The notes under the pieces: model-generated
Database searches by the model: none
What the model was told of the DNA's origin: nothing
Seen by the model: only the letters and a program-made list of their open reading frames with translations
In this document: positions 1-10,123 of the stretch, piece by piece
Layout: each line of letters opens with the position of its first letter
Position numbering within the stretch: position 1 is the stretch's first letter
Made by a program: the position numbers and the translations under genes
Assembly (NCBI GenBank): GCA_032164245.1
Contig: JAVMKO010000001.1
Span: 12,499,603 to 12,563,602, forward strand
Reading direction: 5' to 3'
DNA: 64,000 nucleotides
Origin: Sternotherus odoratus
Lineage: Eukaryota > Chordata > Testudines > Kinosternidae

Positions 1-125
1 GGGAGTAAATTAAGAAAAGAAGCAGAAGGAGAACAACAACAAAGGTTGAAGGATCCCATGTCATTCTTCAAATACGCAGAGAATTTCAGCTTTGACAAAA
101 TCTTCAGAATGGAAATATTTTACAA

Positions 126-342
126 CAGGGATCGGCAAACTTGGCATGCAGCCCCCCAGGATAAGCACCCTTGGCGGGCCCATACGGTTTGTTTACCTGC
201 TGCGTCCGCAGGTTCGGCCGCTCGCGGCTCCCACTGGCGCGGTGCTGGCCGCTGCTTCCTACAGTCCCCATTGGACCAGAGCGGCGAACTGTGGCCAGTG
301 GGAGCTGAGATTGGCAGGGCCTGCTAAGGGTGCCGATCCCTG
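126..342. mobile_element. hAT-type MITE inside the gypsy gag relic
   Basis: A 217-bp GC-rich element with inverted ends CAGGGATCGGCAAACTTGG and TGCCGATCCCTG. It is flanked by a perfect 8-bp target duplication TTTTACAA (118-125 and 343-350), the hAT signature. Removing one duplication restores gag-like similarity across the site, so the element inserted after the gypsy copy. It has no coding capacity; short open frames in it are shadows of GC-rich sequence. Confidence 0.85.
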
Positions 343-1191
343 TTTTACAAGATTTCAAATTCCAAACTCCACAAAGAAACTGGAGATATACCTGTATCTT
401 CTCTAATGTATGCTATGGGGAAGCACGCAGAGCATCTTTTTAAATCCTTTGACTTTTTGGAAGACAGTCACAAAGATGACAATGAAAGGGTTCTGGCTAT
501 GTTTGATAGATACTTTCTATCTGAGAGAAATATGGTTTACGAAAGAGCATGTTTTTAAATAATTAAAAAAACGGGGGTGGGAGGTGAATGTTTTAGAGGA
601 GTTCTGCATACATTGGCTGAAAACTGCAATTTTGGGAATGCAGCATCAGAGACAGTGTGGTTATTGGGTCAACAGGTAAAAACCTTTCACAGCAGCTAAA
701 GTGGGAGAGATTTAACCCTAGCCACAGCTATACAGATACAAAGCAGTCACAATTAGTCAAACTGAACAAATGGGCAGGAGCAACTTGAAAAACCTGAAGC
801 TATCTCAGAAACTGACAGCCACTTGAGTGTTAAAAGGCATTATTATAAAATTCCCGAAGCGAGGAGAGCAATACTATCAGGAGGGACGAATTCCAGCCTA
901 CATGAAAAAGGTGTGGAAACAGTCATATCCCAGGAGATGATGCACGTCCAGCCAGTGGCTCATGTTGTAATATTACATCCACGAAATATGGATTTTGCAG
1001 CTCTCCGCCATTCCAAAGGATTCAGGGAGTTGACTCATATTACATAAAACTAAGACCCATTGTTTCTGGGAACTATCACTTGTGATGACACAGAGCCTGT
1101 CTGGAGAATGAAACTGAATATTCATGGTATGACTGTCTTTAAAACTGACACAGGAACTAAAAGTCGCAGTCATCTCAGAAGGGACTTCAGC

Positions 1192-1369
1192 TTTGACTAC
1201 ACTGGAACTTCGTTGGCAGAACTTTTGTTGTTCAGAGGTGTTAAAAAACCACACCCCCGAATGACAAGTTTTACCAACAAAAAGCGCTGGTGGTTTGTTG
1301 GCAGGAGCTACATTGCGCACCTGTGTAATGACACAGCTGTGTCGCTAAAAGGTGCATAGTGTAGACAAA
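1192..1369. mobile_element. Small palindromic MITE in the gypsy protease relic
   Basis: Ends TTTGACTACACT and AGTGTAGACAAA are inverted copies, and the interior (about 1220-1300) is a familiar turtle-type motif with a CACACCCCCGAATGACAAG core. Protease-like gypsy sequence stops before it and resumes after it. I could not fix a clean target duplication, so superfamily is left open. Confidence 0.5.
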
Positions 1370-1640
1370 ACATTATAATTGCCATCAATCCCTCCCAAAG
1401 CTAACGTCACCTAACAGAGCTCTGACTAGCCCTGGAGATATTCTAAACTAAAGGGGCCTGTTTACCACAGAAAATGGACAAAACAAAAGTTATGCATTCT
1501 GAGTACGTGAGATCAAAGATGAACAACCTTCTCAGCTGCAGTGTGGCAGTCAGGATAGGCCTACTGAAAATGATGGAAGATCGTGATGGAGCATTTGATA
1601 TTGGACTTTTGAAAGGAGATCTGATACAAATCAACTTAAG

Positions 1641-3050
1641 AAAATCATAGAATATTAGGGTTGGAAGGGACCTCTGGAGGTCATCTAGACCAACCCCCTG
1701 CTTAAAGCAGGACCAATCCCCAACTAAATCATCCCAGCCAGGGCTTTATCAAGCCTGACCTTAAAAACCTCTAAGGAAGGTGATTCTACCACCTCCCTAG
1801 GTAACCCATTCCAATGCTTCACCACCCTCCTAGTGAAAAAGTTTTTCCTAATATCCAATCTAAACCTTCCCAACTGCAACTTGAGACCATTACTCCTTGT
1901 TCAGTCATCTACTACCACTAAGAACAGTCTAGATCCATCCTCTTTAGAACCCCCTTTCAGGTAGTTGAAAGCGGCTATCAAATCTCCCCTCAGTCTTCTC
2001 TCCTGTAGACTAAACAATCCCAGTTCTCTCAGCCTCTCCTCATAAGTCATGCGCTCCAGGCCCCTAATCATTTTTGTTGCCCTTCTCTGGACTCTTTCCA
2101 ATTTTTCCACATCCTTCTTGTAGTGTGGGCCCCAGAACTGGACACAGTACTCCAGATGAGGCCTCACCAATGTCAAATAGAGGGGAACAATCACGTCCCT
2201 TGATCTGCTGGCAACGGCCCTACTTATACAGCTCAAAATGCCATTAGCCTTCTTGGCAACAAAGACACACTGTTGACTCATATCCAGTTTCTCATCCACT
2301 GTAATCCCTAGGTCTTTTTCTGCAGAACTGCTGCCTAGCCATTCGGTCCCTAGTCTGTAGCAGTGCATGGGATTCTTCCATCCTAAGTGCAGGACTCTGC
2401 ACTTGTCCTTGTTGAACCTCATCAAATTTCTTTTGGCCCAGTCCTCTAATTTGTCTAGGTCCCTCTGTAACCTATCCCTACCCTCAAGTGTATCTACCAC
2501 TCCTCCCAGTTTAGTGTCATCTGCAAATTTGCTGAGGGTGCAGTCCACACCACCCTCCAGATCATTGATAAAGATATTGAATAAAACCGGCCCCAGGACC
2601 GACCCTTGGGGCACTCCGCTTGATACCGGCTGCCAACTAGACATGGAGCCATTGATCACTACCTGCTGAGCCAGACGACCCAGCCAGCTTTCTATCCACC
2701 TTATGGTCCATTCATCCAGTCCATACTTCTTTAACTTGATGGCAAGAATATTGTGGGAGACCGTATCAAAAGCTTTGCTAAAGTCAAGGAACAACACATC
2801 CACTGCTTTCCCCTCATCCACAGAGACAGTTATCTCATCGTAGAAGGCAATTAAGTTAGTCAGGCATGAGTTGCCCTTGGTGAATCCATGCTGACTGTTC
2901 CTGATCACTTTCCTCTCCTCTAAGTGCTTCAGGATTGATTTCTTGAGGTTCTGCTCCATGATTTTTCCAGGCACTGCAGTGAGGCTGACTGGCCTGTAGT
3001 TCCCTGGATCCTCCTCCTTCCCTTTTTTAAAGATGGGCACTACCATCTTT
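1641..3050 (-). mobile_element. CR1 LINE, 5'-truncated
   Basis: A minus-strand CR1 retrotransposon. The 3' end is at the low-coordinate side, where ATCATAGAATATTAGGGTTG is the reverse complement of the typical CR1 tail. A 3' untranslated part (about 1650-1900) precedes a long reverse-transcriptase frame. Similarity begins abruptly near 3045, typical of 5' truncation during target-primed reverse transcription. It lies between gypsy protease and integrase pieces and runs in the same direction as UPF2. Confidence 0.9.
1901..3046 (-). pseudogene. CR1 reverse transcriptase, C-terminal part of ORF2
   Basis: About 380 residues stay open without a stop. Visible motifs are [45 protein letters not shown] (first catalytic Asp block), [19 protein letters not shown] and FADDT, the reverse-transcriptase active site. 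The C-terminal region ending VVVDD matches the CR1 ending. The endonuclease and the N-terminal half of the polymerase are missing, so the copy cannot be autonomous. The unbroken frame suggests a fairly young insertion. Confidence 0.88.
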
Positions 3051-3083
3051 AAAATGCTGAAACATAGAATGTACAAACACCTC

Positions 3084-3528
3084 TAACCAGAGGGGACCTT
3101 TGAACAGACAATCTGCAGATTTATGCAGATTCAGAGGGCATTACCTAGTTGTCGTGGACTATGTTTCCAGGTATACAGAAATAATGTACTTGAAAGACAT
3201 AACATGTCACAGTGTTATCAAGAAACTGAATTGCACTTCTGTTCACTTTGGTATTCCAGAACAACTAGTGAGAGACAACAGACTACAATTCACAGCAGCA
3301 GAATTAAAGTAATTCCAAATGAAATATGTTTTTTGGTCATATTACTAGCAGCCCACATTACCCAACAGAGAATAGATAGGCTGAGAGAGCTGTACAGACA
3401 GCCAAGAAAAATCCTATAGTAGGAAGATCTGTTCCTTGCTCTTCTGCATTATAGATCAGCACCAAAAACAGCTATTGGATATAGTTCAGCACAACTTCTG
3501 ATGGGAAGACAACTCAGCAAAGACAATT
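3084..3528 (+). pseudogene. Ty3/gypsy-like integrase core fragment
   Basis: The frame from 3100 reads like the integrase catalytic core of the same gypsy family: RGHYLVVVDYVSRYTEI (first Asp), FGIPEQLVRDN (second Asp region), then LQFTAAELK. Beyond a stop and frameshifts, ALLHYRSAPKTAIGYSSAQL and MGRQL mark the distal integrase. Reverse transcriptase and RNase H, expected between protease and integrase, are absent and their place is held by the CR1. Confidence 0.75.
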
Positions 3529-5110
3529 TTTTTTGGTAACTGGTGTTCTTCGAGATGTATTGCTCGTGTCCATTCAGCTTAGTGTGTGAGTGAGTGTGTG
3601 TGTGTGCTCGCTACATGCACCGGTACTGGAGGTTTTTCCCTCAGCAGTATTCATAGGGGACTGGCTCTGGTGCCCGTTGGAATGGCATGCCCACCACCAT
3701 CAGTTACTTCTTGCCGGAAACTCCGACAGTGGGGAAGGAGGGTGGGTTGTGGAATGGACATGAGCAAAACATCTCTAAGAACACCAGTTATGGAAAAAGG
3801 AAACTTTTCTTCTTGAAGTGCTTGCCCATGTCCATTCAAGTTAGGTGATTCCCAAGCAGTACCTTTTGGAGATGGATAGGAGTTCACAGACATGTATATT
3901 GCAATGTAGCTCTGCTGAACCCAGCGTTGTCTCTGGCCTGCTGAGCGATGGCATAGTGGGCCATGAACCTGTGCACCAGGGACCATGTCACGGCTAGACA
4001 GATGTCCTGGATTGGGAAGCGTGTCAGAAGGCTGCCAAATATGCCTGTACTCTCATCAAGTAGCTCTGATGATTGGCGGTGGAGGCATTCCTGCCCACTC
4101 ATAGCAGGTGCGAATGCAAGAGGTGATCCGGTGTCCACACAGAGGATTTCTAACTGGGAGGCCCTTCGTTCTATTAGCTATAGAGATGAAAAGCTAAATC
4201 GACTTATGGAAAGGCTTTGTCTGATCTAGGTAGAAAGCCAGGGCCCTTCTTATGTCCAAAGCATGAAGGCGCCTCTCTTCACCAGTCTCTCATGGGGATT
4301 GTGGTAGAAGACTGGAAGGAAGATGTCTTGGCACACGTGGAAAGTAGACACTATCTTGGGAAGGAAGGCCAGGTGGGGCCGGAGCTGGACCATGTCCTTA
4401 TAGAAGGCCACATACGGCGGTTCTGAGGTCAAGGCTCGGAGCTCAAAGACTAGCCTCGCTGACATCACTGCCACCAGGAAAGCTAGCTTCCATGATTGGT
4501 GAGACACGGACAAGGCCAAAGGCTCAAAGAGCGGGCCCATGCGCCTGGACAGAGCCAAGGTGAGATCCCACTGAGGGATCAGAGACCAAACTTGTGGAAA
4601 AAGTCTCTCAAGACCTCTGAGGAACCTGATTGTCATGTCATGGAAGAACACCATCTCCCCCAAATTGGCGGATGAAAGGCAGAAATAGCCGCCAGATGCA
4701 CCCTGATAGAGGAGTATGCCAGGCCCTGGTTCCTCAAATGAAGAGGTACTCTAAGATTGACTGCACCAAGAATGACAAAGGGAGACGCCCTATTTAGTTG
4801 CCCAGTGGGAGAACCTCGTCCACTTTGCCAGGTAAGCCTGTCTAGTTGAGGGCTTTCTACGCTCAAAGACCATAACCTGGACCCCTTCCAAAGGGGTTCA
4901 GCCACACAACATCCACACCATAAGGTGAAGGGACTCAAGGTTGGGGTGAAAGAGTTAACCATGATCCTGTGACAGCAGGAGCCACGGAGGGATCACCGAC
5001 AGGCTTGATAGCGTCCTGAATCAGTGCTGGCAAGGCCACCCCAGGATGATCATGATAACCTGACCCTTGTGTCTCGATTTTCTCTAGGACCTTGCTGATG
5101 AAAACATGCT
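3529..5110 (-). mobile_element. DIRS-like tyrosine-recombinase retrotransposon fragment
   Basis: The left end (GTAACTGGTGTTCTTCGAGA) matches the terminal sequence of a DIRS-type element common in turtles, and minus-strand frames encode a phage-integrase-like recombinase. DIRS elements replicate by reverse transcription but integrate with a tyrosine recombinase and leave no target duplication. The fragment abuts the end of the gypsy integrase relic. The right boundary is a guess. Confidence 0.6.
3890..4962 (-). pseudogene. DIRS-type tyrosine recombinase, frame-broken
   Basis: Overlapping minus-strand frames give a degraded tyrosine recombinase. An N-terminal core-binding part includes NQGLAYSSIRVHLAAISAFH; then MTIRFLRGLERLFPQV, AFLVAVMSARLVFELRALTS (the usual place of the first catalytic Arg) and a distal ALAFYLD segment near 4220. 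At least two frameshifts separate the pieces (near 4650 and 4250). The final Tyr region would fall near 3890-4000. Catalytic residues could not be confirmed one by one. Confidence 0.6.
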
Positions 5111-5597
5111 CAGAAATGCCAAGCTGGGGGCAATGCCTGGCTTTATTTCAGATTCTGGAGGCTTTAAGCACCTGGCGCCTAATGAGATGGATCTCATCAG
5201 CAGTATAGTGAGTGTGCAAAAGTGGGAGCTTGACTAGATCTGTGACAGTCCCTTGAGTATATTACTCCGGTTGCTGCTGTTAATCGTGCTGGCTTTCCAA
5301 GTTCCAGTGGCATCTTACAATGGCATGGCATGGATTCAAATTCCCAGCTGCCAGTTAAACTGTGCCTGTACTTTGTATACATAAACATTGATCAGCATCT
5401 CTCTTTGGTCTAATATAAAAACAAATAATGGTATAAAGTAGTCCTCTATATGACTCCTAGTAAGAATTTAGAATTTCAGAGAGTTCCCATCGACAGAACA
5501 GAGGACTGCATCCCATTCTAAGAAATAAAGATGAAGAAACCAAACTCTTTGCGTTGTGACAAAGGCAAATGTTTACTTAATCCAGATAACCCCTTAC

Positions 5598-5765
5598 CTG
5601 CTGTTTGTTGCCTTTTCGAGTTAACATGACAAATGGCATTGTGTCTCCCAACTCCGATTCGCCTTCCCCACCACCCAAGGGTGGACCCTTCTTTAGCTGA
5701 CTCTTGAGTTGCAGAGGAATAGCAACATCCAGCTGATGTACTTTCACAGATTCCCCACTCCGTTG
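5598..5765 (-). CDS. UPF2: UPF2 coding exon, window exon 15 of 15 (UPF1-binding region)
   Basis: 168 nt, 56 codons, phase 0 on both sides; acceptor TTTAG, donor GTAAGG. It encodes QRSGESVKVHQLDVAIPLQL, a Gly/Pro-rich loop and DTMPFVMLTRKGNKQQ, the latter belonging to the beta-hairpin half of the UPF1-binding region. The next residues expected from the family, and the basic C-terminus, were looked for in 1-5597 and not found, so the terminal exon or exons lie to the left of this window. Confidence 0.96.
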
Positions 5766-6391
5766 CTAAAGAGAAAGGGGATGCAAAATGCTCCAGGAAA
5801 TCAAATGCTGAAAATATGAAATCTTAGTTGTTTCCACAATTCATTTAATATTGCTTTATCATCTAAACTTCACAATTAATAATTAGGATATTCTCAAAAG
5901 ACCGAATCTTAGATCCTCTCTTCCCTTCTGAGCTCGCAGATGGGTGCATCTCAGAAGCACACCTGCTGGTCAATAAAGCACAGGATTAACAGAGCTCCAT
6001 TTAGCTCTCAGAGCTGCAGGATATTTGTAATGACAGGAGAGGGAGTAAAAATTAAAGGGGGAAAAGGGAGGCTTTCGTGAAAGCACAGGATTGAGCCAAA
6101 CCACCCCAGCATCCAAGACTGATTTTCATGACTCTTCTTCCCACCTCAAAAAGCTCCTACCTAGGAAGGTGGGCAGAAGGGCTTGTATCTTTCCCCCCAC
6201 CCCCCCCAAAATAGCCTCATTGCAGTTGTGCAGAATCAAGAAAGCCTAGCACTGGAGGAAGGGAGCCAAAAACAGAGTGTGAAAAAAACCATAATCCCTG
6301 GTGCAAGCAGCTCCTTGCTAACCACTTATTGTAGAATTAACTATGCAGTAAAAGTGCTTATTTAATCCAAGACGATAACAAGGACTAATAC
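5766..6391. other. UPF2 intron between window exons 14 and 15
   Basis: 626 bp with no recognisable element. It has a C-rich run near 6195-6208. Nothing else stands out. Confidence 0.8.
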
Positions 6392-6490
6392 CTGCAGATT
6401 CTCCAGCATCATTTTATCCAATGCCTGAATGAAGTCCTCGTCCTCTACACAAGGAACATGTTTAAGTCCTCCTCCTTTAATCATTACTTC
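6392..6490 (-). CDS. UPF2: UPF2 coding exon, window exon 14 of 15 (UPF1-binding region)
   Basis: 99 nt, 33 codons, phase 0 on both sides; acceptor ACCAG, donor GTATTA. It encodes EVMIKGGGLKHVPCVEDEDF then IQALDKMMLENLQ. In human UPF2 this part forms an alpha-helix that docks on the UPF1 CH domain. The sequence looks essentially unchanged from mammals, as expected for a protein contact. Confidence 0.97.
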
Positions 6491-8087
6491 CTGGTATAGA
6501 AGACAAATATTCTGTTACATTAATTTCAGCAGTAGTGAAGTTCAGGGTGGATCTGAATTATTAAGAAAATTACTCTGCTTGTATCTTTGACAAAATTTGT
6601 CATGAGTTTAGTTAGGAAAAAAATGTTAAAACTTATTTGCTCAGTTTAGGAATTTTGCTGTTTACTGCTCTAATGCTTTCTAACACTGATCACCGCCTAA
6701 AAACTGATGATCTGCAATATCTTACAATACAGTTGGCACGTTGATTTGTACTTTTTAGACATCATGCCTACAATACGTACAATAATATTCTCTCCCCATC
6801 TGCAACTGATTGATTTGGCTGTATTTCTTAGATGGTGAATTAGAATGCTTATTCAGAGGGGACTGCCCATAAATATTTGTAAAGCACATACATATAACAA
6901 GTACTACTTCATCATCATCATCCATTCATGGGACAGCTGATGTAAGGGCACACTGATGCAATGAGACCCTAGTTCGTTATCTACAGAGAGGCTGCGTGAT
7001 TGTATGGTTCTTAAGAACACATTTTAGTCTATGATAAATTTTATTCTTTTTAAGTGGAACAAAGCTGTAGACCTAACAATATTAGACAAGACACTCAGCT
7101 CAGTGGGGGGCCAATTAGTTCTGCCTCTTCACCACCATCCAGTGAAGCAGCAGGATGTTGTTGCAAGACCAATAACCTCAGCAGTCTCTGCTGAATCTCT
7201 TGCATAACATCCTCCTTCCCACTCTCCCACAGCTGAATGACCTCGTTGGGTGCCCTTTCTGGGTTAAAGGCTCTCTTTCATTAATGTCAGAACAGCTGAC
7301 TAGTACTAAGTAAATGCCATCATCCAAGAGACACCAACATCAAAGGCCCTATCTATTGGCCCTCATTTTCCATCACACCTGTTTCCACCTCTGGCAATGC
7401 TGCTGTTTGTTTCCATGATCCAAGTGACTGTCATTTGGTGTGTCTTTTTGATCTGAATGGAGGTAATCAGAATATAACACAGCAATAACCTCATACTACG
7501 TTCTCAGATGTTATCACGGCACAGCTGTTTTGGGGTGATCATTTCCCATCTATTAGACCACACTCCTGGCACACAGCTGGATGACCAGGTTTGATGTGGT
7601 TGCTTTTGATGGTGAGGAAACAACACCACTCCCCCCCCATCATTTCTTCACAGCTGTTTTTTGTTTGTTTCTCCTGGTTCCTTATTACAATTCTGTGATT
7701 CAAAGGACAATCTACTTTACCGTGTCAATTTGCTGGAAATATTAGTTACCTCAAAACTTCCCCTTTTTCTAGCAGTCCACTCAGTGTTTTCACAATGGCT
7801 ATGTAATCTCTTCCAATGTGAATGAACATTTTCATGACTACTTGGGACACTTTTCACTTTTCTAAAAGAGTCTTGTAAGCAAAATTGTTTGTATGAATGT
7901 CGGTGAAAAGCAAACATTATGGGGTTGCAAATCTCTAAGTGAACTTGGTTTTTGTTTGAAAGAACACTGTGAATACTTTTTAGTGTATGTCCCTTAATCT
8001 CTAATGAGCATTATCTGCTAAAAATATTCAGTCAAGAAAACTGAGCATGTAAAACAGGTCTCATTATTCAAAAGCAGTAGCACGTAC
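6491..8087. other. UPF2 intron between window exons 13 and 14
   Basis: 1.6 kb. A short ATCATC run lies near 6910-6921. The stretch 7080-7700 may be an old interspersed repeat, but I could not place it in a family. No exon signal supported. Confidence 0.7.
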
Positions 8088-8192
8088 TGTGTTCTCTTCG
8101 TCGGTTTCATTCTCCTTATTGGAGTCTGTGAGGTAATCTGTATTCTCTTCCTCTTCTTCCTCACCCTCCTCATCGTCATTGTCTGAGCACTC
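8088..8192 (-). CDS. UPF2: UPF2 coding exon, window exon 13 of 15 (acidic linker, part 2)
   Basis: 105 nt, 35 codons, phase 0 on both sides; acceptor TTTCAG, donor GTACGT. It encodes ECSDNDDEEG, a six-Glu run and NTDYLTDSNKENETDEENT. The last segment is a distinctive UPF2 signature just before the UPF1-binding helix. The donor is placed after the Thr codon because exon 14 then begins with the expected Glu-Val-Met. Confidence 0.95.
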
Positions 8193-8571
8193 CTGAAATA
8201 GTATATTTAAAGTGTAAATTTTTAATGACATGCTACATATTAACATAATTTAATGACAGAAACATTAAGTTCATTCACTGTTTATAGACTCCCTCACGGC
8301 CATGAAATGCTGTATAATCGACTGATCTTTTATCACAACATGCAAAGTAGTCTGCTTCCAATGATAATACCATCTAGCAAAATTTACTGATCATTTTTTG
8401 AATACTCATCTTACTCTCACACTAACCCTTGATCTGCACTATGCCTGGGTCCTCACCTTGTTTCCAAAACTTGTTCTTTACTGAACAAGTTATATTTTCC
8501 CCACTGAAACTGATCTGAAAGCAGACTAACTTTTTTTAATCAAAGATTAAGCGGGCAAGCTGTTTTATGCA

Positions 8572-8690
8572 GTGTTGTTGAAGCTGTGTTGGTCCCAGGA
8601 TATTAGACAGACAAGGTGGGCGAGGTAGTATCTTTTATTGGACCAAAAAGAGAGACAAACTTTGTGAGAGAGATGAACTTTTGTGCTACA
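8572..8690 (-). repeat. Retroelement 3'-end fragment
   Basis: The segment from GTTGTTGAAGCTGTGTTGGT to about GACAAACTTTGTGAG is a motif repeated widely in turtle genomes (Ile-Leu-Gly-Pro-like reading on the minus strand, TTTTATTGGACC core). It looks like the tail of a Penelope-like or related retroelement inserted in the minus direction. Family name is uncertain. Confidence 0.4.
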
Positions 8691-8989
8691 ATAAGCCACA
8701 GAAGTTAGAATTTTCAAGATCACATACATTAGCACATTGCACACTTGCTTTTTTATTGGCTATATCAATTTGATTCAAAAGATTACTGAAGCAGTCTGAA
8801 ATAGTAATGAAGACTGACATGATCCAAATGCTCCTTATTATACATATTACACAAGAAAAATGATAAACAGCAGAACAGTGCCTCTTGCTTCCTTTAAGTT
8901 TGGTCCTTTATATGCTAGTTAATGCATCTGCTCCAATAACTGGTATAGGAGATGGCACAAAATAGCTTTATATATAAAAATTAATAGCT

Positions 8990-9195
8990 ATGCCGAGAGG
9001 TAGCGCACACTGTTGGACTGAGCACAGGGTTGTGGACTGAGGACAGCATTGAGTTCTAACCCTTCCTCTGCCACTATTTCACTGGGCAAGTCTCTCGAAT
9101 GCTGTCTTCACTTTTCCACATATGTAAAATGGGGATAGTATTGCCTATCTTCCCAGGGGTGTTGAGAGAGATTATTAAGGGCCAAGTATTCAGGA
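8990..9195 (+). repeat. MIR-type SINE
   Basis: The order GAGTTCTAACCCTTCCTCTG, CACTGGGCAAGTC, GTAAAATGGGGATAGTATTG and GGGGTGTTGAGAG is the conserved MIR core and 3' part in forward orientation. MIRs are ancient tRNA-derived SINEs shared by amniotes, so this copy predates the other elements here. Confidence 0.7.
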
Positions 9196-9411
9196 CCCTT
9201 TTAGCATAATCTGAGCAAATGGATTTTTGGACAGGGACTCTCCATAGGAGCTAGAATCCTTCCCTCCATGAAGCACAAATAGAACTGGTGACTCCACAGC
9301 ACATAGGGTTTGGAGTTCCACCTAAACATTCGCTATGCAACTTGTGCCCTGTGCACAGCAGAGCCATGGTATATCCACTGACTTTGTGCAGGCCTACCAC
9401 AGGGTTTAGGC

Positions 9412-9896
9412 CAAGGGTGGGCAAATTACAGCCTGGGAGCCGGAGCCGGCCTCAGGGCTTTGGATCTGGCCCACAGGATTGCCACCCCATGGTGCCACAG
9501 GCCCTGCTCTGCTCCGGGAAGCGGCCAGCACCATATCCTTGTCACCCGGGGGAGGGAGGGGGGGGAAGAGGGCTCCAGGCGCTGCTCTTGCCTGTGGGTG
9601 GCTCCCGAAGCTCCCATTGGCCAGGAATGGGGAACTCTGTGCCCTGAGCCCCCTGCTTGCACCCCAACTGCCTGCCTTGAGCCCCCTCTCCCACTGATCC
9701 CTGCACCACTGCCCTGAGCCCCAACCCCCTTCCGAGCCCCTCCTACACCCCAACCCCTTGCCCTGAGCGCCTTCTTGCACACTGAACCTCCTCTTCGCCT
9801 CCTCCTGCACCTCAGCCCCGGCCCTACAATCAAGGCCTTATATACAATTTCCCCCATCCAGATGTGGCCCTTGGAACAAAAAATTTGCACACCCTG
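9412..9896. mobile_element. hAT-type MITE with 8-bp duplication
   Basis: 485 bp, GC-rich. Inverted ends CAAGGGTGGGCAAATT and AATTTGCACACCCTG are flanked by a perfect duplication GTTTAGGC (9404-9411 and 9897-9904). The middle is made of loosely repeated CCCTGAGCCCC-like stretches. Long open frames on both strands here are by-products of base composition, not genes. Confidence 0.85.
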
Positions 9897-9983
9897 GTTT
9901 AGGCCTTTATTGTTTGCAAAGTGCTAAGTATTATTTCCTTCTATGTAAGGATAATGCAAAACAAGGTAAATGAATGTGATCAC

Positions 9984-10123
9984 CTCTTCCTCTGGCTCAT
10001 TTACTTCACTTTCATTTCCAGACTGTTCTTCTGTCTCTGCTCCACCTTCCTCCTCCTCTTCCTCTTCTTCCAGATTCTCTCCTTCTGTCATAGAATCTTT
10101 TGAATCTTTGTCATTAGCAAGGC
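9984..10123 (-). CDS. UPF2: UPF2 coding exon, window exon 12 of 15 (acidic linker, part 1)
   Basis: 140 nt; acceptor TCTCAG, donor GTGATC. It encodes LANDKDSKDSMTEGENL, a run of eight Glu, then GGAETEEQSGNESEVNEPEE. This is the highly acidic, disordered linker between MIF4G-3 and the UPF1-binding region. The Glu run is made of mixed GAA and GAG codons, so its length may vary between species or individuals. Confidence 0.95.

Larger units (their letters stand above)
1..1640 (+). pseudogene. Ty3/gypsy-like retrotransposon remnant: gag, zinc knuckle and protease region
   Basis: Read in shifting frames, this stretch resembles the gag-protease part of a metazoan Ty3/gypsy element. Signs are a gag-like block near 390-555 (YAMGKHAEHLFKSFDF and RNMVYERACF), a degraded Cys/His knuckle area near 940-1030, and a retropepsin-like stretch near 1060-1190 with the DTG triad (FKTDTG). 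Similarity resumes at 1372-1640 after a MITE. Stops and frameshifts make it a fossil. It runs off the left edge. Family assignment rests on motif memory only. Confidence 0.6.
1..5597. other. UPF2 intron 3' of window exon 15 (partial)
   Basis: This holds the gypsy, MITE, CR1 and DIRS pile described separately. From about 5110 to 5597 I see no recognisable element or exon, only unique-looking intronic sequence leading to the splice donor at 5596-5597. Confidence 0.8.
8193..9983. other. UPF2 intron between window exons 12 and 13
   Basis: 1.8 kb holding a retroelement 3' fragment (8572-8690), a MIR (8990-9195) and a hAT MITE (9412-9896), each listed separately. The remainder is unassigned. Confidence 0.8.

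Noticed and set aside
46..406. Open frames of 84-104 codons at the left edge
   Set aside because: They cross the MITE boundary at 126 and join transposon and gypsy sequence; they are not a single gene.
1..5597. Terminal UPF2 exon (rest of the UPF1-binding region and basic C-terminus)
   Set aside because: I looked for the expected continuation on the minus strand and found nothing, so it must lie outside the window.
9288..9890. Overlapping open frames of 72-154 codons
   Set aside because: Most of the region is a MITE with GTTTAGGC duplications; the frames reflect few stop codons in GC-rich sequence.
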